The notes under the pieces: model-generated
Told to the model about the DNA's origin: nothing
Databases searched by the model: none
The model's input: the letters and a program-made list of their open reading frames with translations, nothing else
From: Bifidobacterium simiiventris
Lineage (GTDB): Bacteria > Actinomycetota > Actinomycetes > Actinomycetales > Bifidobacteriaceae
DNA length: 64,000 nucleotides
Direction of reading: 5' to 3'
Assembly: GCF_019331715.1 (NCBI RefSeq)
Contig: NZ_JAHBBG010000003.1
Span: forward strand, 273,507-337,506
Program-made: the position numbers and the translations under genes
Shown here: positions 35,147 through 44,915 of the stretch, piece by piece
How the letters are laid out: each line of letters begins with the position of its first letter
How positions within the stretch are numbered: position 1 is the first letter of the stretch

Positions 35147-37105
35147 ATGACTGATCCGATGGAGAAGGTGCCGAATCCGCCAGTGGTCTCACTCGCCGCC
35201 GATCATAAGGAAGATCCGCTGCCTGACAACGATGTCATCCAGCCGGACGTCGATCCGGCGATTCTTGCAGAAGACGCTGCACAGGCCGAACGACGCAAGC
35301 ACCGCCGCCGCATGAGCCGAGAACATATCAAGAAGCTCAAGCGCCGTCATCGCATCCGCCGCATCGCCATCGCGTTCCTTATATTCTTCGCTGTCCTTGT
35401 CGCGCTCGGCGCGTGGTTCGCCGTTTCCGCGTGGAAGGCCAAAGACGAGGTCGAAGCGGCCGTCAAGTCCGCGTCGAACATCCAATCGCAGGTCATGGGC
35501 GGCGACACCGCAGCCGCCAAACGGTCCATCGAAACGTTCGAGCGGCACCTCGACGCAGCGTACAAGCAGACCAACAGCCTGCCATGGCATGTCGCCTCGC
35601 TGGCCCCGTATTACGGTTCCGACATCCGCACGGTGCGCGAGGCCATGCTGATCTTCGAGGACATCTCGAACAACGTGCTGCCCAAGCTGGCCGATTCGGT
35701 CGACGCACTGAATTTCAACGGCATCGGCATCAAGGACGGCACGATCCAGCTCGGCGGCCTTGCTGACGTGGCCGGCAAGCTGTCCGCTGCGAACACGGTG
35801 CTTGCCGACAAGACGGGTCAGTTCAAACAGCTCGAACCGACCCATATCGACCAGCTCAACACCGCGCTCGATTCGGCCAAAGGCAAGCTCGGTCAGCTGT
35901 CCGACCTGGTCGATCTCGGCTCGCGAGTGGCAAACGCGCTGCCGCCCATGATGAACCTCGACCCGAACGCCGCTGACGCCTCGCCGCGCACCTATCTGGT
36001 GCTCGTGCAAAACAACGCCGAAATCCGCACCACCGGCGGCATTGCGGGTGCGTGGGGCCTCATGCATGTCGATCAGGGCAAACTGAGCATCGATGAATTC
36101 CAGACCGACTACCACACGTGGGACGAGCCAGTGCTCGCCCTGACCGCCGAGGAACGCACGCTGTTCTCGGATAATCTGGGCCGATACCGGCAGGACGTGA
36201 ACTTCACCCCGGAATTTCCCCGGTCTGCGCAGCTTGCGGCAGAAATGTGGCGGCAGATGTACGGCCAGCAGGACATCGACGGCGTGCTGAGCATCGACCC
36301 GGTGGTGCTGCAGAACCTGCTGAAGGTCACCGGTGGCGTCACACTCGACAACGGCATGACGCTCGACGGCAACAACGCCGCGCAGATGCTGCTTAACCAG
36401 GCGTATTTCGACATCCCCACCCAGCAGGAACAGAACGTGTTCTTCAGCATGGCCGCCGGTGCGGCGTTCCAGCATGTGATGGGCAATGCGGGCGGCAAGA
36501 GTTCGGGACTGGTCAACGCGGTCAAACAATCGGTGATCGACGGACACCTGTACCTGTGGAGTGCGCACGACGACGAGCAGAAGCAGCTGTCCGGCACGAC
36601 GATCGCCGGTGAACTGAGCACCGACCAGACCAAACCGATCACCGGCGTATATCTCAACGACAGCACGATGGGCAAGATGGACTGGTACCTGGAACACAAG
36701 GTCACCAGCGAGGCCGGCAAGACGTATGCCGATGGCTCGAAGCAGTACACGATTCATATCACGTTGAAGAACACGCTCGATGCGCAGACCGCGGCGAGTC
36801 TGCCGGCTGTTATCCGCGGATTCGACGGACTTGGCAGCACGACGTCCAACGAACGGCAGGGACAGATCATCTCCATGCTGTACGTGTACGCGCCCGCAGG
36901 CGGTCGTCTCGTCGACTGGTCGATCACCGGCCCGGACGGCCAGCAGGCCGACTTCGATGGCATCACTGTTCATGATTCGTTGACGGTCGGTGTGAAAAGC
37001 GTCACATTGCAGCCGGGTGAGGAACTGAGCGCAACCATTCATGTAACGACCAGTCCGCTTGGTGGAGATACTGGAATGGTCGTCCGCCAGACACCACTGA
37101 CCTAG
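35147..37105 (+). CDS. DUF4012 membrane-anchored protein
   Basis: A 652-residue protein with a basic cytoplasmic N-terminus (KHRRRMSREHIKKLKRRHRI), one membrane helix (about 69-92) and a large outside part. The DUF4012 core carries NNAEIRTTGGIAGAWGLMHV, DGVLSIDPVVLQNLL and FDIPTQQEQNVFF-like stretches. The family is found near actinobacterial and Gram-positive polysaccharide genes and is sometimes likened to LytR-CpsA-Psr proteins that attach polymers to the wall, but its reaction is not established. As the first gene of the cluster it may act in polymer attachment or export. Confidence 0.85.
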   Translation: MTDPMEKVPNPPVVSLAADHKEDPLPDNDVIQPDVDPAILAEDAAQAERRKHRRRMSREHIKKLKRRHRIRRIAIAFLIFFAVLVALGAWFAVSAWKAKDEVEAAVKSASNIQSQVMGGDTAAAKRSIETFERHLDAAYKQTNSLPWHVASLAPYYGSDIRTVREAMLIFEDISNNVLPKLADSVDALNFNGIGIKDGTIQLGGLADVAGKLSAANTVLADKTGQFKQLEPTHIDQLNTALDSAKGKLGQLSDLVDLGSRVANALPPMMNLDPNAADASPRTYLVLVQNNAEIRTTGGIAGAWGLMHVDQGKLSIDEFQTDYHTWDEPVLALTAEERTLFSDNLGRYRQDVNFTPEFPRSAQLAAEMWRQMYGQQDIDGVLSIDPVVLQNLLKVTGGVTLDNGMTLDGNNAAQMLLNQAYFDIPTQQEQNVFFSMAAGAAFQHVMGNAGGKSSGLVNAVKQSVIDGHLYLWSAHDDEQKQLSGTTIAGELSTDQTKPITGVYLNDSTMGKMDWYLEHKVTSEAGKTYADGSKQYTIHITLKNTLDAQTAASLPAVIRGFDGLGSTTSNERQGQIISMLYVYAPAGGRLVDWSITGPDGQQADFDGITVHDSLTVGVKSVTLQPGEELSATIHVTTSPLGGDTGMVVRQTPLT

Positions 37106-37108
37106 CTC

Positions 37109-37118
37109 GGGGGGGGGG
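37109..37118 (+). repeat. G10 homopolymer tract
   Basis: Ten Gs directly after the DUF4012 stop and about 140 bp before the BY-kinase start. Long G runs are prone to slippage, so it could tune expression of the genes that follow. Confidence 0.9.
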
Positions 37119-37255
37119 TTCTTAGTGTACGCTGAGCAATAGGTGAAGAAAATCGTGCCTGCGCCAGTTCGGGTATTCGACCGGATCGGGCGATGCCGTT
37201 CGAATCGTTGCGGTGACAGGCACTTGCGTTTGCGTACACGGGAGGAGTTAGGCCG

Positions 37256-38791
37256 TTGTCGAGCACGGAGAAGAATACAGACAGCAACGCCGAGAACGAT
37301 GTGATCACGATAGACGTTCTCGGTGCGATCAAGAAGCATGTCATCACGGTGATCGTGACGTTCTTGGTCATCACCGGATGCGGTGTGGCGTATACGCTCA
37401 CGCGCACGCCGCAGTACACGGCGACGTCGCAGCTGCTGGCCACGTACCGTGGTTCCTCGCAGAACAGTAGCGGCAACGCCAGCGACTACAACTCCGGCTC
37501 GTCGTACATCAGCTCGCAGATCGCGACCTATCCGCAGCTGGTCAAGACGGAATCCGTGCTGAAGCCGGTCATCGACGACCTTGGCCTCGACACCACGGTG
37601 TCGGCGCTCGCCGGCAAGGTCACGGCTTCCAATCCGACTGACACCATGCTCGTGGATGTGAGCGTGGTCGATACCGATCCCAAGACCGCGTCGAGCATCG
37701 CCAACAGCGTGGCGGAAAGCTTGCGTAAGCAGATCACGAGCACGCTGTACAGCGATGATGGTGACAAGATCGTGCCTCCGGTGAACTTGACGATCGTGCA
37801 GCAGGCATATACGCCGGCCTCGCCGAGTTCACCGAACGTAAAGATGAATGTTGCCATCAGCCTGGTCGGCGGACTGGTACTGGGCATCGTCGCCGCGGTA
37901 ATCAAGGATCATCTGGATCGCCGTATCCGGGAGGCATCGGATGTGCAGGCGATCATCGATGCGCCGGTGCTCGGCACGATCACGCGCGACGAGGTGTACA
38001 CGGAGAACACCCCGGTGATCATCTCTCGCCCGGCGTCCCCGGAAGCCGAGGATTTCCGCCGTCTGCGCACGAATCTGTCGTTTGCAGACACCGAGGAGAA
38101 CAGTCTCGCGAACGTGATCGTCGTCACTTCGAGCAGTCCGCACGAAGGCAAGACCACGATCTGCACGAACCTAGCGGCCGCGTTCGCCGAATCCGGCGCG
38201 ATGGTGCTGCTCATCGACGCCGACGTGCGCAACCCCTCCGTCAGCGACCATCTCGGTTTGGAAGGCACGGTCGGCCTGACCCATCTGGTCACCGGCCATG
38301 TCACCTCGCAGGAGGCGTTCCAGAAGTACTGGAAGCCGAACCTGCACATTCTGCCGGCCGGCAAGCAGACCATGAACCCGAGCATCCTGCTTAATTCGCG
38401 GGCCATGAAGCACCTCATCAAGCAGGTCTCCGGCATCTACGACTACGTGATCATCGACACCGCGCCGATGGTCGTCTCGAACGATGCGGCCGTATTCGCT
38501 AAGGAAGGTCCGGAACTTCTGCTGACCGCCGGCCTGAACGTCGCGGAGAAGAAGGCTCTGCGCAACACCGTCAACGAGCTGGAGACGCTCGGCATCGACG
38601 TGGTGGGCACCGTGCTGAACTTCGCGGAACGCGAGAAGCAGTCGAAGAACAACTATTACTACTACACGGACGATGCCGATCCGGCCGACGGCAAGACCGG
38701 TGCAGGCAAGATCGATTCCGGCAAGGGCAAGCATAAAAGCGACCAGCCGCCGGCACCGCAGCCGCGAACGCTGCGCGGCACGAGGAAATAA
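37256..38791 (+). CDS. Wzz/BY-kinase fusion (EPS chain-length tyrosine kinase)
   Basis: A 511-residue membrane tyrosine kinase controlling polysaccharide chain length and export. The Wzz domain has two membrane helices (about 22-45 and 200-222) around an outside loop. The cytoplasmic kinase has Walker A SSSPHEGKTTI (from about 293), Walker A' VLLIDADVRNPS and Walker B YDYVIIDTAP; a C-terminal tyrosine cluster NNYYYYTD (467-470) is the autophosphorylation site type. The start is TTG 37256, 8 nt from GGAGGAG. Activator and kinase are one chain, as in actinobacteria and proteobacteria. No matching phosphatase is in the window. Confidence 0.92.
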   Translation: MSSTEKNTDSNAENDVITIDVLGAIKKHVITVIVTFLVITGCGVAYTLTRTPQYTATSQLLATYRGSSQNSSGNASDYNSGSSYISSQIATYPQLVKTESVLKPVIDDLGLDTTVSALAGKVTASNPTDTMLVDVSVVDTDPKTASSIANSVAESLRKQITSTLYSDDGDKIVPPVNLTIVQQAYTPASPSSPNVKMNVAISLVGGLVLGIVAAVIKDHLDRRIREASDVQAIIDAPVLGTITRDEVYTENTPVIISRPASPEAEDFRRLRTNLSFADTEENSLANVIVVTSSSPHEGKTTICTNLAAAFAESGAMVLLIDADVRNPSVSDHLGLEGTVGLTHLVTGHVTSQEAFQKYWKPNLHILPAGKQTMNPSILLNSRAMKHLIKQVSGIYDYVIIDTAPMVVSNDAAVFAKEGPELLLTAGLNVAEKKALRNTVNELETLGIDVVGTVLNFAEREKQSKNNYYYYTDDADPADGKTGAGKIDSGKGKHKSDQPPAPQPRTLRGTRK

Positions 38792-38936
38792 ATAGTCAGA
38801 AATCATCTGATCCGTATGTATCCGTGACACATGCGGATCTCGCACATCACACCATACTTCACAGACCAGCGTTACGTGACGGCGAATGCATATCGGCTGT
38901 TTCGTACAAGACCTGGAAGACAAGAAGGAGCATATG

Positions 38937-40649
38937 ATGACCTATCAGGAACGTTACGACCAGTGGAAGTCCGACGAGTTCTTCGATGAGACGACGCGCG
39001 CCGAACTGGCCGCGCTCGACCCGGTGAAGGACGCCAAGGAGATTGAGGATCGTTTCTACCGCGACCTCGAGTTCGGCACTGGTGGCTTGCGCGGCGTGAT
39101 GGGTGCCGGCACGAACCGCATGAACCGCTATACGGTCGGCAAGGCCACGACCGGTCTTGCGAACTACCTGCTTGACACGTTCGGCGCCGAGGAATGCGCG
39201 AAGCGCGGCGTGGCGGTCTGCCACGATACCCGTAACCACAGCCGCGAACTGGCCGAGACCGTGGCCGACGTGCTCAGCGGCAAAGGCATCAAGGTCTTCC
39301 TCTTCCACGAGGCCCGCCCCACCCCGCAGCTGAGCTTCTCCGTGAAACACCTCGGCACGGTGGCCGGCGTGAACATCACCGCAAGCCACAACCCGGCCAA
39401 GTACAACGGCTACAAGGTGTACGACGAGTTTGGTTGCCAGCTCGTGCCGTGGCAGGCCGCGCAGGTGATCGCCTACGTGAACAAGGTGGATGACTACCAC
39501 CGCATCGAGTTCGCCGGCAATCCCGCGCTCATCGAGCAGGTCGACGTGACCGACGACTTCGTCGCCGCCGTGCTCAAGCAGCAGCGCATCACCGATCCGG
39601 CCGTCAAGGCCAACCTCAACGTGGTCTACACGCCGTTGCACGGCACCGGTCTGGTGCCGGTGACCAAGATGCTCAAGGCGGACGGCTTCACGCACATCAG
39701 CCTCGTCGAGGCGCAGACCGTGCCGGACGGCGATTTCCCGACCGTGGAATCCCCGAACCCGGAGTATCGCGGCGCGCTCAAGATGGGTATCGAGCAGGCC
39801 AAGGCCGAAGGCGCGGACATCGTGCTCGGTAACGACCCGGACGCTGATCGCGTAGGCGTGGGCGTGCGTACGAGCGACGGTGACTATCAGCTCATGACCG
39901 GCAACCAGATCGGTGCGCTACTGGTAGACTTCCTGCTCACCCACACTGACCTGTCCAAGTTCGCCCGTCCGGCCGTGGTCAAGACCGTGGTGACCAGCGA
40001 GCTCGGCGCGATGATCGCCAAGGACCACGGCATGAACGTGTTCAGCACGCTCACCGGCTTCAAGTTCATCGGCGAGAAGATCACCCAGTTCGAGCAGGCC
40101 AAAGCCGCGGGCAACAAGGATCGCGACTACGACTTCCTGTTCGGCTACGAGGAGTCGTTCGGCTACCTTGCCGGCACGCACGCCCGTGACAAGGATGCCG
40201 TCGTCTCCAGCCTCATGATCTGCGAGATGACCGCCGCGCTCAAGGCCGAAGGCAAGAGCCTGGTGGATCGGCTGAACGAGATCTACGCGCAGTACGGCTA
40301 CTTCCGTGACGCGCTCGACAGCTTCACGCTCGAAGGCAAGGACGGCCTCGAACAGATCGCCGGTATGATGACTAAACTGCGTCGTGACGGCTCTCCGTTC
40401 GACGGCACCAAGCAGATCACTGACTACAGCTCGCCGGTCCCGGCCGAACCTGGCTTTGGTGATCTGCCGACCTCGAACGTGCTCAAGTACGTGCTCGATG
40501 ACGATTCGTGGATCGCGGTGCGTCCTTCCGGCACCGAGCCGAAGATCAAGGTCTACTACAGCATCAAGGGCACGGACGCGGCCGATGCCGAAGCGAAGTT
40601 CGAGCACATTCGCCAGGTGATTGTTTCCGAACTGGGCCTGAGCTTGTAA
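38937..40649 (+). CDS. Phosphohexomutase (phosphoglucomutase/phosphomannomutase family)
   Basis: A 570-residue alpha-D-phosphohexomutase. Motifs: FGTGGLRGVMGAGTNRMN, the phosphoserine loop ITASHNPAKYNGYK, the metal site NDPDADRVG, the sugar loop GYEESFGY and the phosphate site RPSGTEPKIK. It differs from the pgm at 9842 and belongs to the PgcA/ManB-like branch. Inside the EPS operon, just before ManC-like and ManA genes, it may make mannose-1-phosphate, or glucose-1-phosphate. ATG 38937 is preferred, 6 nt from AAGGAG. Confidence 0.9.
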   Translation: MTYQERYDQWKSDEFFDETTRAELAALDPVKDAKEIEDRFYRDLEFGTGGLRGVMGAGTNRMNRYTVGKATTGLANYLLDTFGAEECAKRGVAVCHDTRNHSRELAETVADVLSGKGIKVFLFHEARPTPQLSFSVKHLGTVAGVNITASHNPAKYNGYKVYDEFGCQLVPWQAAQVIAYVNKVDDYHRIEFAGNPALIEQVDVTDDFVAAVLKQQRITDPAVKANLNVVYTPLHGTGLVPVTKMLKADGFTHISLVEAQTVPDGDFPTVESPNPEYRGALKMGIEQAKAEGADIVLGNDPDADRVGVGVRTSDGDYQLMTGNQIGALLVDFLLTHTDLSKFARPAVVKTVVTSELGAMIAKDHGMNVFSTLTGFKFIGEKITQFEQAKAAGNKDRDYDFLFGYEESFGYLAGTHARDKDAVVSSLMICEMTAALKAEGKSLVDRLNEIYAQYGYFRDALDSFTLEGKDGLEQIAGMMTKLRRDGSPFDGTKQITDYSSPVPAEPGFGDLPTSNVLKYVLDDDSWIAVRPSGTEPKIKVYYSIKGTDAADAEAKFEHIRQVIVSELGLSL

Positions 40650-40656
40650 TTACGTG

Positions 40657-40700
40657 GTCGTCCGGCGAGTTCGGCGGTTTATGCGGCACCGCCGGACGAC
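40657..40700 (+). terminator. Hairpin between the phosphohexomutase and ManC-like genes
   Basis: GTCGTCCGGCG (40657-40667) pairs with CGCCGGACGAC (40690-40700). No T-run. It could weaken read-through or protect mRNA ends. Confidence 0.45.
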
Positions 40701-40756
40701 TGTTCGTCAGGTAGTGGTCAAACCCGAGGAACATCAAGGTATAAGGGAGTTGGAGT

Positions 40757-42112
40757 ATGCAGATAGTTCTTCTTTCCGGCGGCAGCGGCACCCGTCTGTG
40801 GCCGCTGTCGAACAGCGTGCGCAGCAAGCAGTTCATCAAGCTGTTCAAGAACGAGTCCGGCAAGTACGAGTCGATGGTGCAGCGCGTGTACCGTCAGATC
40901 AGCACGGTCGACTCGGACGCACATGTGACCATTGCGACTTCGGCCACGCAGGTGAGTGCGATTCGCAACCAGCTGGGCGATCAGGTCGACATCTGCGTGG
41001 AACCGACCCGCCGCGACACGTTCCCCGCGATTGTGCTCGCCGCGGCCTACCTGCACGACGAGCTGGGCGTGAGCGAGGATGAATGCGTGGCCGTGTGCCC
41101 GGTCGACCCATATGTGGCGAATAGCTACTACGAGGGCGTGCATGATCTTGAGACGCTGGTGAACACCGGCGACGCGAACCTGACGCTCATGGGCATCGAA
41201 CCGACGTATCCGAGCGATAAATATGGCTACATCATGCCCCAGTCGAAGGAGAAGGTAAGCCAGGTCAGCGAGTTCAAGGAGAAGCCGGATGTGCCGACTG
41301 CGGAGCAGTACCTGCGGCAGGGCGCGCTGTGGAATGCGGGCGTGTTCGCGTTCAAGCTGGGCTATCTGTTGCACCGCGCGCACGAGCTGATCGACTTTGA
41401 CGACTACCGCGACCTGTACCAGAACTATGGCAAGTGCGAGAAGATCAGTTTCGACTATGCCGTGGTCGAGAAGGAACCGAGCATCCAGGTGATGCGTTAC
41501 GCCGGCGACTGGCGCGACGTGGGTACGTGGAACATGATGGCCGAGGTGATGGCCGATACCACCAAGGGTGATGTGACGCTCGACGACACGTGCGAGAACG
41601 TGAACGTTGTGAACGAGCTGGACATGCCGGTGCTGTGCATGGGACTGAAGAACGTGGTGGTGGCCGCTTCAAGCGACGGTATCCTGGTGGCCGACAAGGA
41701 CGCCAGCAGCCATATGAAGCCGTATGTGGAGCGCATCGGTGGCGACGCTCGCGTGGCCGAGAAGTCGTGGGGCATGTACCAGGTGATCGACGTGGAGCCG
41801 GATTCGCTCACCATCAAGGTGACGCTTAACGCCGGTCACGGCATGCACTATCACAGTCACGAGCGCCGCGACGAGGTATGGAGCGTGCTGTCCGGCACAG
41901 GTCGCACGATCATCGACGGTATGGAACAGATCGTGCGACCGGGTGATGTGATCAGCATTGCGGCCGGATGCAAGCACACGTTGCAGGCGATCACCGATCT
42001 CAAGGTGATCGAAGTGCAGGTGGGCGACGACATCGACGTGAAGGACAAGCAGTTGTGGCCGCTTGAGACCGATGGTGTGACGGCTGGTTCGGTCGATACC
42101 GAGGCTCGGTGA
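40757..42112 (+). CDS. manC: Mannose-1-phosphate guanylyltransferase with C-terminal cupin
   Basis: A 451-residue ManC-type enzyme making GDP-mannose from mannose-1-phosphate and GTP. The nucleotidyltransferase domain starts LLSGGSGTRLWPLSNSVRSK QF and has VEPTRRDTFPAIVLA, GYIMP, FKEKP and LWNAGVFAFK. From about 340 a type II phosphomannose isomerase-like cupin follows (GHGMHYHSHERRDEVWSVLS, PGDVISIAAGCKHT). The end overlaps manA by four bases (GTGA), so the two are co-translated. A complete C-terminal cupin may give isomerase activity as well. Confidence 0.9.
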   Translation: MQIVLLSGGSGTRLWPLSNSVRSKQFIKLFKNESGKYESMVQRVYRQISTVDSDAHVTIATSATQVSAIRNQLGDQVDICVEPTRRDTFPAIVLAAAYLHDELGVSEDECVAVCPVDPYVANSYYEGVHDLETLVNTGDANLTLMGIEPTYPSDKYGYIMPQSKEKVSQVSEFKEKPDVPTAEQYLRQGALWNAGVFAFKLGYLLHRAHELIDFDDYRDLYQNYGKCEKISFDYAVVEKEPSIQVMRYAGDWRDVGTWNMMAEVMADTTKGDVTLDDTCENVNVVNELDMPVLCMGLKNVVVAASSDGILVADKDASSHMKPYVERIGGDARVAEKSWGMYQVIDVEPDSLTIKVTLNAGHGMHYHSHERRDEVWSVLSGTGRTIIDGMEQIVRPGDVISIAAGCKHTLQAITDLKVIEVQVGDDIDVKDKQLWPLETDGVTAGSVDTEAR

Positions 42113-43128
42113 GCACCATGTTGTCTGAGACGGTTGCCGCGGGTGTGGCCGATGTGCCACCGGCTCCGATGCTGCTGTCTCCTGCGGGAAAGGATTACCT
42201 GTGGGGCGGCACGCGGCTGAAGAGCGAATACAACAAGCGGATCGACCTTGACCCACTGGCCGAGACGTGGGAGTGCAGCGTGCACCCGGACGGCCCGTCC
42301 ACAGTGGTGTCGGGTGAGTTCAAGGGACAGGGACTTGACGAGGTGCTCGCCGAGCATCCGGAATTCCTCGGCACCAAGACGCGGCACATGGAAGGTTCGC
42401 TGCCGATTCTGCTGAAGCTGATCGATGCGAAGCGAGACCTGTCGGTGCAGGTGCACCCGGATGACGAGTTCGCCCGCCGCGTGGAACACCAGAACGGCAA
42501 GACCGAGATGTGGTATGTGCTTGACGCCGCGCCTGGCGCAAAGCTGGTGTGCGGGTTCGCTCACCAGGTGACGCCGCAGATATTGGCCGATGCGATCCGC
42601 GACGGAAAGCTGTCTCGCCATTTGCAGTGGGTGCCGGTGCACAAAGGCGATTCGTTCTACGTGCCGGCCGGTACTGTGCACGCGCTGGGTGCTGGCGTGG
42701 TAGTAGCCGAGATCCAGGAAAGCAGCAACGTGACCTACCGTGTCTACGACTATGACCGCGTGGACAAGAACGGCAAGAAACGCGAGCTGCATTTCGACAA
42801 GGCCATGCAGGTACTCAACATGCAGGCCGGCGCCGACGTACGCCAAAAGCCGCGCCGCATCACATATTATCCGGGCTGCTCGCGTGAAACGATCTGCCGC
42901 TGCCAGTATTTCGAGGCCGAACGCCTGGACGTGACCATGAGCTGCGCGTTCACCGTAATGGACACGAGCTTCCAGGTGCTGCTGTGCCTCGAAGGCGAAG
43001 GCGGTTTGGAGACCGACACTGAGCATCGCCCCATCCGTTTCAAAAAAGGCGACTGCCTCTTCCTTCCCGCAGGAACCGGCCGTTGCCACATCACCGGCAA
43101 GACAAGTCTACTAAAGATTAGGTGCTGA
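42109..43128 (+). CDS. manA: Mannose-6-phosphate isomerase, class I
   Basis: A 339-residue zinc enzyme converting fructose-6-phosphate and mannose-6-phosphate. Zinc-binding motifs: SVQVHPDDEFA, GKTEMWYVLDA and VPAGTVHALGAG; the first part shows KDYLWGGTRLK typical of the Bacillus-type ManA. Start is either GTG 42109, overlapping the previous stop, or ATG 42118. It supplies mannose-6-phosphate for the GDP-mannose/GDP-fucose route encoded around it. Confidence 0.92.
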   Translation: MSTMLSETVAAGVADVPPAPMLLSPAGKDYLWGGTRLKSEYNKRIDLDPLAETWECSVHPDGPSTVVSGEFKGQGLDEVLAEHPEFLGTKTRHMEGSLPILLKLIDAKRDLSVQVHPDDEFARRVEHQNGKTEMWYVLDAAPGAKLVCGFAHQVTPQILADAIRDGKLSRHLQWVPVHKGDSFYVPAGTVHALGAGVVVAEIQESSNVTYRVYDYDRVDKNGKKRELHFDKAMQVLNMQAGADVRQKPRRITYYPGCSRETICRCQYFEAERLDVTMSCAFTVMDTSFQVLLCLEGEGGLETDTEHRPIRFKKGDCLFLPAGTGRCHITGKTSLLKIRC

Positions 43129-43183
43129 ACGAGATTGTGCAAAAATTCATTCAGAGCAGGAGAAGTAAAGTTAGAGGTAACCG

Positions 43184-43954
43184 ATGCAGAACTATATTCA
43201 TGCAGTGGATAAATCGCAGATTCCCACATGCAATATTATGGGCGTGAACATAGCAGCCATTGACATGGAGTGGCTGCTTGCTTTTACTAATGCTCACATA
43301 AAAGAATTGTCCGGCGACTATATGTGTGTATCGAACGTGCATACAACGGTGACTGCCAGTGAGGATACCGATTATTGCGCTGTACAGAATGGCGGAATTA
43401 TGGCGATTCCTGATGGGGGGCCGTTATCTTCAGTTGGTCGTCGTCGCGGATTTGAAAAAATGCGGAGGACAACCGGCCCTTCTTATATGGGAGAAATTCT
43501 TGCCATTTCTGCTCAACATAATTATCGTCACTATTTCTATGGATCAACTGAAGAGACGTTGTCTGCACTTCGGAAAGCGTTGTTGAAACAGTATCCTGGT
43601 TTACAGATTGCTGGGATGTACAGTCCACCGTTCCGCCCATTGACTGGTGAGGAAGATACCGACATTGTCGAGAAGATCAATGAAACGGCTCCCGATTTTG
43701 TGTGGGTAGGCTTAGGTGCTCCGAAACAGGAAAAGTGGATGGCAGCTCATCAGGGCAAAGTCCATGGATTTATGATCGGGGTTGGTGCGGGATTTGACTA
43801 TTATGCCGGCAATATAGAGCGTGCTCCCGAATGGATGCAAAAGCACAATCTTGAGTGGGTATATCGGCTTATACAAGATCCGAAGAGACTGTTCAAACGG
43901 TATCTGGTCACTAACACAAAATTTATCTGGAATGCTTTTTTGAGAGGACGATGA
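43184..43954 (+). CDS. WecG/TagA/CpsF-family glycosyltransferase
   Basis: A 256-residue GT26 enzyme; relatives transfer ManNAc, ManNAcA or glucose to a lipid-linked sugar on the inner face of the membrane. Motifs: VSNVHTTVTASED, NGGIMAIPDGGPL, DFVWVGLGAPKQEKWMAAH and GVGAGFDYYAGNIERAP, then LEWVYRLIQDPKRLFKRY. It likely adds the second sugar after the priming transferase. From here on the base composition begins to fall. A G6 run lies within the gene (43413-43420 region). Confidence 0.9.
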   Translation: MQNYIHAVDKSQIPTCNIMGVNIAAIDMEWLLAFTNAHIKELSGDYMCVSNVHTTVTASEDTDYCAVQNGGIMAIPDGGPLSSVGRRRGFEKMRRTTGPSYMGEILAISAQHNYRHYFYGSTEETLSALRKALLKQYPGLQIAGMYSPPFRPLTGEEDTDIVEKINETAPDFVWVGLGAPKQEKWMAAHQGKVHGFMIGVGAGFDYYAGNIERAPEWMQKHNLEWVYRLIQDPKRLFKRYLVTNTKFIWNAFLRGR

Positions 43955-43957
43955 TTA

Positions 43958-44830
43958 ATGAAGCAGCTGAAAGTTTATTATGCCAAGCTCAATAATATGG
44001 GTGACCTGCTGAACGAGTACATCATTCCGATGGTGACGGGATGTGAAGTGGTACATTGCGAGAAGGTCAATCAGTTCTCGGTCATGGGTATTGGCAGTTG
44101 CGGTGGAGCCGTGTGGGGTGGCAAGGAAGACGGCTTGGCCGGCAAGATGAAGGATGCGGCGAAGAGGACCATGTGTCTGACGAGCTCTGCGCCGTGCGCC
44201 GTGTGGGGCACTGGTTTCCTGAAGGATTTTGGCGATCGGAAGCTGTCATTGTTGCGCCCGAGTGTGCGGTTCATCGCGGTTCGCGGTGCCAAGAGCAAGG
44301 CGATTGTCGAGCGGTCGTTGGGACGAAGCACTGATCTGGTGATGTGTGACGGCGGTATCTTGTCTGCAGAACTGATGGACCGTACCCCAGTCAGGAAACA
44401 CGCAGTGGGTTTGGTGCCGCATTATCATGAGATCGAATTGTTCGAGAAGAACGGTATCACTGCTCGTTTCAAGGAACTATATCCGGATGGTGTCGTCATC
44501 GATTTGCGTAAGCCACCGCTGGATGTGATTCGTGAGATCGGCGAATGCGACGCTATCATTTCCAGCTCGTTGCATGGATGCATCGTGGCCGACAGCTTCG
44601 GCATCCCGAATGTTCGGATGCGTACATCTTCGATTCCTGGTTCTGGTTTCAAGTTCGATGACTATTATTCTGGTTTCGGATTGGATGTTCCGGCGTTGGA
44701 TGTGACGTCTCCACAGAAGCTGCCCACTATCGAGATGGTCAACGAGCGTTATGTCATCACTCCGCAGATGGTGTCCCGGAAGAAGGAGGAGATGGCTTCC
44801 TGCCTAAAGGATTTCGTGTCCAACTTGTGA
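43958..44830 (+). CDS. Polysaccharide pyruvyl transferase
   Basis: A 290-residue protein of the CsaB/polysaccharide pyruvyl transferase family, which places ketal pyruvate from PEP on sugar residues and so adds negative charge. It shows NNMGDLLNEYIIPMVTG at the start, WGTGFLKDFG, FIAVRGAKSKAIVE, MCDGGILSAELM, and ISSSLHGCIVADSFGIP. It lies 3 bp after the WecG/TagA gene, in the same operon. Confidence 0.9.
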   Translation: MKQLKVYYAKLNNMGDLLNEYIIPMVTGCEVVHCEKVNQFSVMGIGSCGGAVWGGKEDGLAGKMKDAAKRTMCLTSSAPCAVWGTGFLKDFGDRKLSLLRPSVRFIAVRGAKSKAIVERSLGRSTDLVMCDGGILSAELMDRTPVRKHAVGLVPHYHEIELFEKNGITARFKELYPDGVVIDLRKPPLDVIREIGECDAIISSSLHGCIVADSFGIPNVRMRTSSIPGSGFKFDDYYSGFGLDVPALDVTSPQKLPTIEMVNERYVITPQMVSRKKEEMASCLKDFVSNL

Positions 44831-44859
44831 GGGTGGTTGGGGCGTGGCAGTACGTCTCG

Positions 44860-44867
44860 CCCCCCCC
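44860..44867 (+). repeat. C8 homopolymer tract
   Basis: Eight Cs in the 85-bp gap before the next glycosyltransferase, 48 bp upstream of its start codon. Confidence 0.85.
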
Positions 44868-44915
44868 TGTTCGAGAAACCGTTGAGTTTAGATCATCGTC
44901 CGGGAAGGAAGCACA

